Source of the DNA: Diphasiastrum complanatum
Taxonomy: Eukaryota; Streptophyta; Lycopodiopsida; Lycopodiales; Lycopodiaceae
Assembly: GCA_029204225.1 (NCBI GenBank)
Contig: CM055100.1
Location: 22,316,248-22,380,247, forward strand
Direction: 5' to 3'
Length of the DNA: 64,000 nt
Shown: piece after piece, positions 32,833 to 43,140 of the stretch
Numbering within the stretch: the stretch's first letter is position 1
How the letters are laid out: every line of letters starts with the position of its first letter
Position numbers and translations under genes: made by a program
The notes under the pieces: model-generated
The model's input: only the letters and a program-made list of their open reading frames with translations
The model's database searches: none
What the model was told of the DNA's origin: nothing

Positions 32833-34133
32833 TTGTACTTGGAGTGTGAAGATCCGTCGACTTTTGATCTTCGTGTGTTGCTTCGTGGCTTCATGCCTTC
32901 CTTGGAGTTCACTATTAACTTTTTACAGGTCCAGATTTATCCTGAACATTTTAATAAACAGGAAAAAACTGTTTTTTATTCAAAAATAGGACCTTATACG
33001 ATTGTAAATAGAATATTGTATAAATTAGGAGCTGACGATAGTCTCCACCGATGTTTAGAACCAACCGAGACAACCGCTGTAATAAGTGCATTACATGAGG
33101 AAGATTTGGGGGGTCACTATGCTCTAAAAACACTGCAAAAAATATTTTCAATGCTAAATATTGGTGGCCTACCGTCTACAAAGATGTTAAATTATTCATT
33201 CAAATGTGATGCATGTCAGAGGATGGGGAAACCCAGCTTTGCGACACATCAGCCGCTTACTCCAATTATTCCCTTAGCACCCTTTGAGAAGTGGGGGATA
33301 GATTTTGTAGGGCCTATCAAACCGATCACGCGTAAAACTTGTCGTCGTTACATTCTCGTTACCACGAACTATGCTACCAAGATGGTAGAGGCCAAAGCCA
33401 CAATTAAGAACGATGCTGAGACTGTAGCAAAGTTTTTATTCCAAAACACTATCACACGATATGGATGTCCCTTAGAACTCGTTAGCGATAGGGGAACCCA
33501 TTTCCTTAATCAGACCATCGAGGCCATGTTGTCATATTTTTCTATAATGCATCGCCAAACCACTCCAATAATCCAAAAGCAAATGGGCTTACGGAGCGGG
33601 CAAACGGAATTTTGTGTAAAATTTTGAATAAAGTAATGGAAACACATTCTTCTGATTGGGATCAGAAGTTACCATCTGTCTTATGGGCATATAGAACTGC
33701 TGAAAATATCACAACTATATCTTGTGTATGGAATGCATCCCATACTACCAATAGAATTCAAAGTTCCAACGTTTCACATTAGTAATGAAGAGCGAATGGA
33801 TGAACACGATAGTCTCCGGGAGCGGATATATCTTTGACGCAACTGGAGGAGGATCATCGTCTTTCATTAATCGAGATTGAACGAGTTCAGAATAAAATAA
33901 AAGAAATTTTTGACCAATCCATTAAGAAAATAAAAATTAAACGAGGGCACTACATGCTTTTGTCTGATGACAGACACATGCTGTTTCTTGGGAAATTACA
34001 TACCAGATGGATGGGATCGTATAAAGTCATAGAAGTTTTTAACAATGGATCACTTCAGTTAGCCAATCTTCAAGGACATTTACTTGATACTCGAGTAAAT
34101 GGCTAAAGGGTGAAACGCTACTATGACTAATTT
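32833..34133 (+). pseudogene. Gypsy integrase and C-terminal domain
   Basis: 32833-33627 carries the integrase HHCC finger (A-L-H-E-E-D-L-G-G-H-Y, then C-D-A-C-Q-R) and the first two catalytic Asp contexts (W-G-I-D-F-V-G-P-I and L-V-S-D-R-G-T-H-F). The catalytic Glu region is disrupted near 33,570 by small indels. Frames continue with D-W-D-Q-K-L-P-S-V-L-W-A-Y-R-T. 33834-34106 holds the C-terminal domain (F-L-G-K-L-H-T-R-W-M-G-S-Y-K-V), ending near R-V-K-R-Y-Y. Style and position suggest the missing 3' half of a Gypsy-C-type element, but on the opposite strand. RT is absent upstream. Confidence 0.85.
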
Positions 34134-34330
34134 CTGACGCTTTTTACATTTTATCCAGTTTTTAAAGGCCGTCATCTTTGGTCCAATCGTTTTCACCGAA
34201 GTTTGCGAAAAACCCGACACCTTCACATTCTTCACCCATATATGTTGTGGCGAGTTAGATCTTTTGCAAATAGTACCGAAGGCCGCTTCAAACTTTTTAA
34301 TTTGGCACATAGTTGAGGGTCGTATCCCCC

Positions 34331-34404
34331 GACGCCAGCGGTATGCCGTCGGGACCATTCGGTCCGCGGCGCCAGCGGTATACTGTCGGGACCATTTGGT
34401 CCAG
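34331..34404. repeat. Two-copy 37-bp tandem repeat
   Basis: gccagcggtatgccgtcgg ... gaccattcggtcc at 34,334 recurs at 34,371 with few changes. GC-rich in an otherwise AT-rich neighbourhood. Confidence 0.85.
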
Positions 34405-34557
34405 GAACTGGTTGTCTCCATATCTGTCGCGGCTTGTGGTTCTGAGTGTTCCTTGCATGAACGTGAATGGGTTTAGCTCTTGGGGAACGGGATCTAATCT
34501 GTCGGTTGAGTTGGATGGCTTGATGGGGTGGAAGTTACCTATTTATGGCTGTCCAGT

Positions 34558-34806
34558 CTGGCATGGCGCCAGGTTGGCTTCCAGCGCTCGTGACGAAGCT
34601 TTCAGTTGGTTAAGTCTGATGTAAGTCAGACCACTTGCTTGGAATGGATGTTACTCGTTTGTAACGAAGCTTCGAGTTGGTTAAGTTTGATGTACGTCGG
34701 GTGGCTTGCTTGGAGGGAAGTCACCCACATCGAGACCCTCGATCTGGCATGGCGCCAGGTTGGATCTCAATGTTGGTTTCCGAACCTCCAGTTGGTTAAG
34801 TCTGAT
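34558..34806. repeat. Interspersed short direct repeats downstream of the Gypsy integrase
   Basis: ctggcatggcgccaggttgg occurs at 34,558-34,577 and again, identically, at 34,744-34,763 (core GGCGCC palindrome). agttggttaagtctgat occurs at 34,604, 34,675 (one change) and 34,790. Together they form a mosaic repeat in the 3' flank of the integrase remnant. Confidence 0.8.
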
Positions 34807-34873
34807 CGTTGTTGGCGAGTTGGTTGCTTGTATGTCAAGTGGGTTTAGACGGCAAGAGTTGAAGGCTGGGAAG

Positions 34874-35226
34874 CTAAGTCGTGATTCTCGGCTCCCTTTG
34901 GGATGCCTGCGCTACATTGGGTGAGGCCTGTGTATCGGACGCTATACCTATGGCTTCAAGGGTAGCCTTAGTGACGCGCACCTTGTGTGTTGCTCCCTGA
35001 AAAGTGATATAAAATTTGGATTTCTCTTTCTTCCACATACTGAAGGCAAGAGTGATGAAATGCATGTTGATTATGCCAGAAAAGGCTCTCTCATGAATAC
35101 CCATCGCGGTAGCAGAGGTTCCGCAAGGGTCATCCATTGAGTGACCATGCTTGTGCAAGGAAGTATCATGATGTCCTCACGATGGATAGTATAACGCAGA
35201 GACTGGGAAGTATCAGTAGAAGACAT
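34874..35226 (-). pseudogene. Unassigned ORF downstream of the minus-strand Gypsy-A integrase
   Basis: ATG at 35226 (M-S-S-T-D-T-S-Q-S-L-R-Y-T-I). A frame change near 35,110-35,130 leads into a second frame with F-S-G-I-I-N-M-H-F-I-T-L-A-F and F-Y-I-T-F-Q-G-A-T-H-K-V, ending at 34874; about 115 codons in all. I do not recognise it. Its position beyond pol and before the element's end would fit an extra reading frame of the retroelement or unrelated host sequence. Confidence 0.3.
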
Positions 35227-35940
35227 GATGATCAGAAATGAAACGTAAGATGCGTGAAAGTATATCAGAAAGCAGTCCAGGAATTTCGGAAGGCTTTGGT
35301 CGCGGAAAAAATTTGCAAGAGCTTCGCTAGCACAAGTGAGGAATGAATCGAATTCAACAAACTTATAGGTGAATTTGGTGGGTCCATTACACTGAATACT
35401 AGTTTGGATGATCAGTTTTGAACAAAAATTTGCAGGCACGTACAGTATATGAAAATAGGCTATAAAATTCTCGGCGAAGGTTTCTGGGAATCTGAACCTA
35501 TTAGGCGAACGTTTTTCAGGGCTGGCAAAGGATGAACCTTCACCCAAGAGGGTCCTTCGCCCAGGTACTATCATAAATGAATTTTTTCACAATCTAAACC
35601 TATGGACAGCCTAATTTTGACATTTTAAGATGATCTAGCAGGTCGGCGAAGGTTCATAATGAGGTTAAGGTACTCAGCGAAGGTTCTCAAAATGGCATAT
35701 CACTGATCCTTCGCCTGACTCAAAAACTAGATTTTTCCTGGACAGAAACCTTCGACCAACTCAAATTAGATAAATTTGAAGTGGATGTAAAGTCTGAGAG
35801 CTCGGCAAAGGTTGTTGATACTGCACAAGCCAAATCTGACCAAAACAGTGATTTTGTAAGTCATTTTTCATCAAAAAATACTGTCCTTCTTTTTTCCCAT
35901 GCTGATGACTATTCTGACTTTTGCTCATTAGTCTTTTCTC
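35227..35940 (-). other. Gypsy-A 3' noncoding region with AACCTTCGCCGA motifs
   Basis: Contains the motif in both orientations: tcggcgaaggtt (35,471), ccttcgcccagg (35,552), tcggcgaaggtt (35,643), cagcgaaggtt (35,675), ccttcgcctgac (35,707), accttcgaccaa (35,748), ctcggcaaaggtt (35,801). No conserved coding frame. Confidence 0.55.
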
Positions 35941-35959
35941 AATTTTTTTTTAACTGTCT

Positions 35960-36903
35960 TTTTCATAAAAAAAAATCTGAGCAATCAAATATTGAAACCA
36001 ACAAATTGAAAAACAAATAAAAGAAACAAATTCTTGAGATAAGGCTTGTTGATCTAGCAGAGCCGGCTGCCAAAACTTGCGTAATTGGTTGTCATTCACC
36101 GGAGTATCAAATCGTTTTCCATCCAAATGCTCAAGAATTACTACGCCATAGTTCACGATTTCCTTCACTTTATACGAGCCTTCACCGGTAAACTTCAAGT
36201 TTTTCTTGATCAGCTTGGTTTTGTACATCAATGCAAGATCTCCTGGTTTCAGATCCTTTTTGTGCAATCGACGATTGTGTCATGCCTTGCGGCGGGCTTT
36301 CTTTGCTGCTAACGCATGAACTGCCATCAATCGGGTTTCACATAATTTGTGCAACGCTTCATGACGTAGTTGTAAAGACCTATCATCATTCAACCGTTCC
36401 GTTGTCGCTATGCATAGAGATGAGATTAAAAATTCAATCGGCATGACAACATCCTGACCATAAACCAGTTCAAAAGGTGTTTGATTTGTACTGTTTTTGT
36501 AAGCAGTTTTGAATGTCCATAATGCTGCATACAGTTTATGTTCCCAATCAAACCGACTTGCTTCAACTGTCTTTGTCATAATGGTGCAGAGAATCTTATT
36601 GGAAGATTCAGCTTGGCCATTCCCTCTGGGATAGTAGGGAGTACCAAATCTGTGTATAACAAAAAAATCTTCCAGTAAACATTTTATTGTTTGATTAATA
36701 AAGTGTGTACCTTAGTCACTGACAATCTCGATCGGACATCCAAATCTGATTATAATATTTTCATACAGAAACTTGGCCGTAGATTTCGCATCAGCAACTT
36801 TGACAGCTTTGGCTTCAACCCACTTGGTCGTATAATCAGTTGCTACGATGCCTGAGATCCTTGCGCGGCATGATGAATAGGACCAACATAATCCAGTCCC
36901 CAT
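35960..36903 (-). pseudogene. Gypsy-A integrase (minus copy)
   Basis: 36903-36712 has the core stretch A-T-D-Y-T-T-K-W-V-E-A-K-A-V and F-G-C-P-I-E-I-V-S-D (catalytic Asp). After a break, 36579-36280 reads W-E-H-K-L-Y-A-A-L-W-T-F-K-T-A-Y-K, then T-P-F-E-L-V-Y-G. 36267-35950 holds the C-terminal domain with F-T-G-E-G-S-Y-K-V-K-E and L-D-G-K-R-F-D-T-P-V-N. It is close to complete at the C-terminus, with stops near 36,270 and 36,710. Confidence 0.85.
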
Positions 36904-37640
36904 TTTTCAAATGGTGCTTGCGATAAAATCGCATGCAAGGGTCCATAATTCTGTCGAGTAGGCCGTCGGTGTAGGCCACCAACAGCCTGATTGCAAAAGT
37001 TTGTGAACAATAATATCTCTAGAGAAGTGTCCTTCGCCCATGCCATCATGTGAAAACATGATTCAATCAAGTACTTCATGTGGTAAAACACACCTCCACG
37101 AATCGTTGTTGGCGGTGGCAAGTCCACAATAACCTTGATATTAGAATAATTTGTGGCAATACCATGTCTTGATATCACATGTCCAAGCACAACTCCATGG
37201 GAAATCCATATCTTGCATTTTTCTGGATTTAGAGAAATCTGATATTTGCAGCATCTTTCAAATACTTTCTCCAATCGATCCAGGTGGTCTGTATCTGTAC
37301 TATAATGGACTCCTAGGTCATCCAAGTAAATTTCAAGAAATTTCTATAGATAATTTTTAAAAGCAAATTGCATTACTCTTTGGAACGAACTTGGTGCATT
37401 ACAGAGTCCAAACGGCATTACTTTGTAAGCATAGGTGCCCCATTCTGTTGCAAAAGTGGTTTTGTGGCGATCGGCAGGTGCTATCTAACCTTCTGTTCCA
37501 ACAAGGCAATCCAAAATGCTTTCAGTAAAAGGTAACGGAAAGTGATCCTTCCGCGTCACTTTGTTCAACGCTTTGAGATTCACACATATTCTCCATTTTT
37601 CATTCTTCTTAGAAACAATGATAATCGGTGAAATTCATTC
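36843..37640 (-). pseudogene. Gypsy-A reverse transcriptase joined to integrase by deletion
   Basis: From 37,640 the strand encodes RT pieces including M-P-F-G-L-C-N-A-P-S-S-F and Y-L-D-D-L-G. Frame 37325-36843 then runs through N-P-E-K-C-K-I-W-I-S-H-G-V-V-L-G-H and, near 37,090, passes directly into pre-integrase sequence, later Q-A-P-F-E-K-W-G-L-D-Y-V-G-P. RNase H is lost. The junction differs from that in the + strand derivative at 22.5 kb, so the deletions were independent. Confidence 0.85.
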
Positions 37641-38249
37641 GGTATGCTCGATCTCATAAATGAAATCGGCATTAAGCAATCTCTGAAGTTCTTTCTTTAT
37701 CAGGTCTACAACATTAGGATTACAGCGATAGAACTTTGTAACCTTTGGAACTGCATCAGGTACTAAAGGTATGGTATGTTCAATCACTGATGTTGGAATA
37801 CCCTTTAGATATTGATAAGTCCAAGCAAAGCAATCCTGATACTTAATAAGTAACATGCGGAGTGCTTGATACTGTTCAAGATTAAGTTGTGATCCAACTT
37901 GTACAATCTTTCCTGGCTCTCCTGGTTTAGCAAGATTCATTGGCTACGTCCTAGCTGGGCCATCGTAAACCTCTTTCGATTCTGGCACGTGTTCTTCAGG
38001 TTCACGATGTGCTTTAGGTAACATGATAACCACATCATCCAGTGTATAACGTTTAAAATGCTTCGGCATATCATGATGGACTACATCTTGTTCTTTTTCA
38101 AAAGGATTTGTCTTGGGTCTTCGCTTAGCCTTCTTAGCAGGAATTGATCGTGGAGGTGATGACTTCCGAGACGATGATGTCTTGCTAGAATTCTGACTTG
38201 TAGAATTATGCTCGACTTTTCTTTTGTCTTTATCCAGTAAGGGTGGCAC
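37635..38249 (-). pseudogene. Gypsy-A protease-RT linker and pre-RT segment
   Basis: 38249-37944 (S-P-P-R-S-I-P-A-K-K-A-K-R-R, H-F-K-R-Y-T-L-D-D-V-V-I-M) and 37940-37635 (Y-Q-A-L-R-M-L-L-I-K-Y-Q-D-C-F-A-W-T, K-E-L-Q-R-L-L-N-A-D-F-I-Y). It matches 17.8-18.6 kb but without the 200-bp insertion, which defines that insertion's ends. The protease and most of the acidic linker are missing, since knuckle sequence passes straight into this segment at about 38,250-38,280. Confidence 0.8.
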
Positions 38250-39222
38250 ATTCTTTGAATCAATCTTTTGAGAGGGATTTCATGACAGAATGGTACAAAT
38301 TTTTCTTTATTTGGACATTCTGCAACTCTATTATTTTCTCCACATGCAAAGCATCCAAGTGGTGCTCTGGTCCAATTTCTAGAGGCTTGTTGTTGAGCGG
38401 CAGCATAAATAGCGTACTGTTCTGAAGATCCACCTGCTTGATCAGTACCATAGTTCCATTGCTCGGTACTTATGTACGGTTCTGGTTCCATCAAATTGGC
38501 AGGAGGAGCGGAGTGCTTTGGTGGGGCAGGAAAGGCTAAATGTTCTGGGTATCCTAGAGCAGATTCTCGAGGTCTAGCTGCTGAATTTCCTCCATATTGT
38601 GGTTCTCGATATCCCATTTGGGCATACCGTTGCTGAATTATCCAAGGGTTGAAGTTGCAAAAAACAATCTCATGATCAGGCGAATTACACAAATGGCAAA
38701 CACTGATTTCCATTCGTTTTTTCAATTGAGGACATTCATTCACTATGTGATTTCTTGTACAAATAGAACACCAGACCTTTTCCCTTGTAGGAAAAGTCTT
38801 TGCAAACTTTTCAGGTTCCTTGTTCGCTTGTCCTTGGAAAATTTTCAATGCCTTGATCTTCTCATCAAATTGTGACTGCAACTTTTTCATCTGTTTCTGC
38901 TAGTTCTTCCCAAGTTTCTCGAACTCATTGAGCATCATTTCTGCAGTAGCGTTGGCATTCGTTGATGCAATAGTGGTGGATGTCGTCGTAGTGTGCCCTG
39001 CTGTATAGGGCAACATACTGATATTCGGCTCATCATCTGAATCTTCATCCTCCTCCCGAATTGCATCGTCCATAGCATTTTGCAAGAGTGCATACTCATT
39101 ATGGCGTTTCAGCTCACGTCTGATTCGTTTAGGTAGACCTGACAAAAACTACATACTCATGGCATTTTCGTTAATCAGCTCAGGTTCGCACTCAGATCTA
39201 AGGCATTTCACCCGTTCACGAC
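38250..39222 (-). pseudogene. Gypsy-A gag (minus copy, 5' truncated)
   Basis: 39145-38900 begins with L-P-K-R-I-R-R-E-L-K-R-H-N-E-Y and an acidic patch. After one stop, 38890-38260 covers a coiled segment, C-S-I-C-T-R-N-H-I-V-N-E-C, C-H-L-C-N-S-P-D-H-E-I-V-F-C, a Pro-rich region and C-F-A-C-G-E-N-N-R-V-A-E-C (His replaced by Asn in the last). Homology ends near 39,222, so the leader and gag start are gone and the element directly abuts the second oleosin promoter. Confidence 0.85.
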
Positions 39223-39374
39223 CCTCCCTCCGCAAGCGCTATTTTAACAAGTTTGATAAAACCAACAATTATTATTTTTACATACTCCATACTTTAGGCC
39301 AAACCCAAGATCCGAGTAGATAAACCCGTCCCTATTTTTTATTCATCTGGTGGAAAAGCTTAGACATACGTATG

Positions 39375-39383
39375 ACACGTGGC
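39375..39383 (+). promoter_or_regulatory. ABRE ACACGTGGC upstream of oleosin gene 2
   Basis: ACACGTGGC is a full match to the abscisic-acid response element core, about 170 bases before the ATG at 39,551. A cactgcctttcgtccttct block near 39,421 resembles ctccctttcgttcctcct in the first oleosin promoter, showing that the upstream region was copied with the gene. Confidence 0.55.
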
Positions 39384-39550
39384 AAGCTGAGAATCCTTGC
39401 AAAATTTCTCATTGTGAGTCACACTGCCTTTCGTCCTTCTGCCACCGTTTAATTACGAGTTCTTTATGATCGCTAGATGCGTCGTGGATTTTTCATGAAC
39501 TTTTGATGTATTTATGGAGAAGATGTTACTGTGTACCAGAGCAGGAGGAG

Positions 39551-39880
39551 ATGGGTGATCAAGCTCACATGCAGCAGCGCGCAAGACTGGTGAAGGAGCA
39601 GGCTCAGGAAGCGTTGCATAAGCTCCAAAAGTGTGCCCCCAGATTGGTTTCCAATGATCGCTGGAATACTGCTGCTCTCGCCCTCGTGGTTGCGCTCGTC
39701 AGCGTCGGTTTAGCTTTCACAGCTCCCGTTTTGATTCCACTGGGTGGTGTTTTGTTCCTGGTGGCAGCGGGCGTGCTGTTGGCTGTGGCCTTGCTCTTGG
39801 GGATCTCGTCGCTGTACAAATATGTGAATGGTACACCGCCGCCGTGGGCAGATCAGATCGATGCTGCTCGTAGTAACTGA
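39551..39880 (+). CDS. Oleosin-like protein with shortened hairpin and tail
   Basis: 109 residues, clearly a paralogue of the oleosin at 30,347: G-D-Q-A-H-M-Q-Q, then K-E-Q-A-Q-E-A-L-H-K-L-Q-K-C-A-P, and P-V-L-I-P-L-G-G-V-L-F-L. Two in-frame losses (about 15 and 4 codons) shorten the hydrophobic hairpin. The proline knot keeps only P-V-L-I-P (P59, P63), the first Pro is gone and the Ser is Ala. The tail ends after D-A-A-R-S-N, about 35 residues earlier than in the intact gene. An in-frame upstream ATG at 39,503 exists, but 39,551 aligns with the paralogue. It may be a pseudogene or a divergent functional form. The in-frame deletions and intact start argue for caution. Confidence 0.75.
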   Translation: MGDQAHMQQRARLVKEQAQEALHKLQKCAPRLVSNDRWNTAALALVVALVSVGLAFTAPVLIPLGGVLFLVAAGVLLAVALLLGISSLYKYVNGTPPPWADQIDAARSN

Positions 39881-41313
39881 GGATAATTCAGAGTGCCGAA
39901 AGTCATTTTTATTTTCTACCTTTCACCAAAAAGTATATGCATGCTCTTCAATGCTCATGGGTTTTATAGGCACTAAATCGGTCCTTGAAAAAAGGCCATT
40001 GGCTTTTTGGCATATGACAAGTCCTCCTTTCATGAGTCATTTAGCTAAAGTGAAACATTTGCCCAAAAACAGGTAAAACATCATGGTCTTTGAAAGCTTG
40101 TACATGTATGATGTGACTTACACTTATTCTTTTAAGATGGCAACTAGTGACCTCCTATGTCTTAGCAATTTGTCCATGTTCATGATGGTCCAAAAACCAA
40201 GGCTCTATAAGGCTTAAAATTACACATCTTTTTGGTTATGTAATGCATTAACATAGATGTAACTTCAATATATTTTTGGCATACATAGGCTTGAAGATTG
40301 CACGTCTCACTTGTTACATCACATATTAACCTCGACATAGCATCAATAAATTTTTGGCATAAAGTCTTTCACATCCTAAAATGAATGCAATATAACAAAA
40401 GTTATACCAATGTTGACAATTAGTATTGCATAAGCCTAGGGTGAGGCCATTATTCCATCAATAACATGTGGTATCAACTCTTGTTTAGGTTGAGAATTTT
40501 AACAGTGGAAGATAATCTCACACTTTCATAGAACAACCACCATTATGCTATAGATGATAAGGATAGGTGTCACATCATTGGAAATCATCAGATTAGGCTA
40601 TATATTCAGGATACTTTGTCATTAGGTAATGTTTGTGCCAAATTTTTGTTATATATTGCAACACAATATATTGTTAGCCAATTTTTTGACAACATAAATC
40701 AGACAAAAATGAGTTTTATATAGCTTATTTAGTTTTACCTTAAAGACTAGCTAATAATAATTTTTAATGAGCAATCTAGCAATAATATAGTGATCCTTCA
40801 CTGTATTTGAAAGAGGTACCAATTCCACTTGTAGAAATTGGAAATGCTTAATATAAGCTACCTAGTATTGGCCTTGATATCATTAGTTATATTATGAAAT
40901 TTTGGAACTAATTGATAATGAATGAGTCAAAGTTGACTGCCAACAAGAAATCCTATCACCACTAATTATCACAAAGAATGTTTTGCTAGCAAAAAAGTAA
41001 AATTTGAATGTCCTTTTAACTTATGGAGTTTGTGACACGGTACTAACATTACTCATGACTTTTTATGGCTATGACATTGTATGATATATAACAAGGTGGT
41101 CGGATGCGATTAAGAGAGGCCTTGCATGTTGTTATAATTTTGTACTAGCTCCATTTTCGTTGTTTATAGCAAGAATTGATTCATGTAACAAGGGTTCTTG
41201 GATTGTGCAAGATTGTTTGGTAATTTGAAAGCGAAATAGGAGGCATGATGATCGAACCAATATGTTTCTGTGGTTTCACATTGTAGCAGGAAAGTGATCA
41301 CAATAAGTAATTG
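39881..41313. other. No recognised gene
   Basis: About 1.4 kb of AT-rich sequence between the second oleosin gene and Copia-B. No long or conserved frame on either strand. Confidence 0.5.
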
Positions 41314-42034
41314 TGTCAAAAATGGTGAATTTCTGCAACTTTGTCGCGACACGAAGCGAAGATCGAATGGCGAACAATTCGCGAAAGTCAATGTACCTCG
41401 AAGACCCTGAGACACGAAGCGAAGCGAACCTCAAAGGTCAAATGATTCACAAAAGTCAAACATGCCTCCAGGACCAAAAAGGCATGACACGACATGAAAC
41501 GAATTGAAACGAAAGAAAATCTTTCGTGCTGCCTGGCAGCTCAACAAGCGTGGAGTCTTAAACTTCACGCCCAGCTAAAACGATTAGCAATAACGGAGAG
41601 TAACTAATTAGTTTATTAGCGTTAACTACTCTTGTAGTTCTCTATTTAGCTATCTTGTAAACTCCACACAGTGGAGATATAAACTAATTTTCTGGATCAA
41701 AAGAATATACAGAGAGTGTGAGTGTGTAGAGCAGAAAAGAAAAATAATAGAAACGAAACAGCTATGCATGAAAGTTTGCCAATGAGCTAAACACAAGAAA
41801 GAGCAGAGCGTCAGGCTGCCAACGAGAGAGACACTGACCATCTCGCTCTAAAAATTAAACTGATAATATAGTTGCTCTATCTTGTGCATCTCTTTGTCTT
41901 CCGTTGTCTTGATTGCTAGAATGATATATATTCTGTGATCTGTGGTCGCATGTCTAGGATTCTATAATCTTCCGCATAAGAAAATTCAAAAGAAACAATT
42001 ATGTTCACGATACGAACCAAACCCATTCGCAACA
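41314..42034 (+). repeat. Copia-B left LTR
   Basis: TGTC ... AACA. Contains two nearby copies of a gacacgaagcgaag-type word, an attcgcgaaag motif and a CTCTT/AACTACTC region matching the right LTR. Confidence 0.9.
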
Positions 42035-42047
42035 TGGTCTCAGAGCT
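42035..42047 (+). other. Copia-B primer-binding site
   Basis: tggtctcagagct directly follows the left LTR. It differs from the canonical TGGTATCAGAGC by one base. Confidence 0.75.
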
Positions 42048-42086
42048 GACAGGAAGTGATTTTAAGATCTGCTATCAGTCTCCAAG

Positions 42087-43140
42087 ATGGCAGATCTTGG
42101 AATTCGAGTTTTGTTCGATGGTAGTAGATGCCACATGATCGAGAAAACTACAAACAAATTGTTGACGGTTGGATGTAGAGAGAGAAACCTCTACCAAGCC
42201 AAGATAATCAACAATTTTGATAGCATATTAAATGCATCAAAAAATGAAGATCAGTCTGGCACAGAAGAATGTATCATCTGAATATGAGGAGCCTGTATGA
42301 CATGTGTAAGAAAGACATAGTCACAGGTCTAAAGATATCAAGACCCGATATTGAGTTCTACGAAGCCTGTCAGAAATGCAAACAACATCGGAATTCATTC
42401 ACACATGAAGGAAGAAGAGCCAAAGAAGTTCTTGAGGTCGTCCACTCATATGTTTGTGGACCGATAAAAATGGATTCGCTCTCAGGATCGAATTATGTCC
42501 TGACATTCATAGATGATTACAGCCGGATGAATATGATCTACTATCTAAAGAAGAAATTTGAAGTGTTTGATTTCTTCAAGAAGTTTATGGCATTCGCAGA
42601 GCGACACACCTCAAAGAAGATTCAGATCATCATATCTGACAATGGAGGTGAGTACAAGAGCAAAGAATTTCAAAATTCTGTCAAGAACAAGGGATCGAAC
42701 ATCAGTTCACTCCTGCGTACACACCAGAATATAATGGTGTCACGAAAAGAAGAAACAGGACTCTAGCTGAAGGAGCCAGATGCATGATGGCACAGGCTCA
42801 ATTGCCAAGTCAATTCTAGACTGAGGCAATAGCTGCAGCAGTACACTTGCAGAATAGATCAACAATGACAACGCTGGAAAATAAAATACCATACGAGATG
42901 TGGACAGGTAGAAAGCCTGATCTATCATACGTACATGCGTTTGGATGTGTAGCATACAAGCACATTCCAAAAGAAGAGAGAAGCAAGCTTGATGATAAAT
43001 CAGAGTAAATGATCATGGTCGGGTACTTGAACGGATCACAAGTGTACAGAATCTACAACCCAACCACGAAAAAGGTTGTTTCAAGTAGAGATGTAAAGTT
43101 CAATGAGTCCACATTCCTTGGACTAAAAGATGAAAGAGGC
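42087..43140 (+). pseudogene. Copia-B pre-integrase and integrase
   Basis: 42087-42281 starts inside the gag-pre-integrase region (G-C-R-E-R-N-L-Y-Q-A-K). 42269-42766 carries C-Q-K-C-K-Q, Y-V-C-G-P-I-K-M, L-T-F-I-D-D-Y-S-R (catalytic Asp) and I-I-S-D-N-G-G-E-Y-K-S (second Asp). A frame change at about 42,700 leads to the conserved A-R-C-M-M-A-Q-A-Q region and the Y-V-H-A-F-G-C-V-A-Y block near 42,950. The usual gag and DSGASxH protease that should precede this are absent, as coding begins 53 bases after the left LTR. Confidence 0.85.

Noticed and set aside
34264-34924. Plus-strand frames over the repeat mosaic
   Set aside because: Overlapping frames created by the repeated words, with no domain signature.
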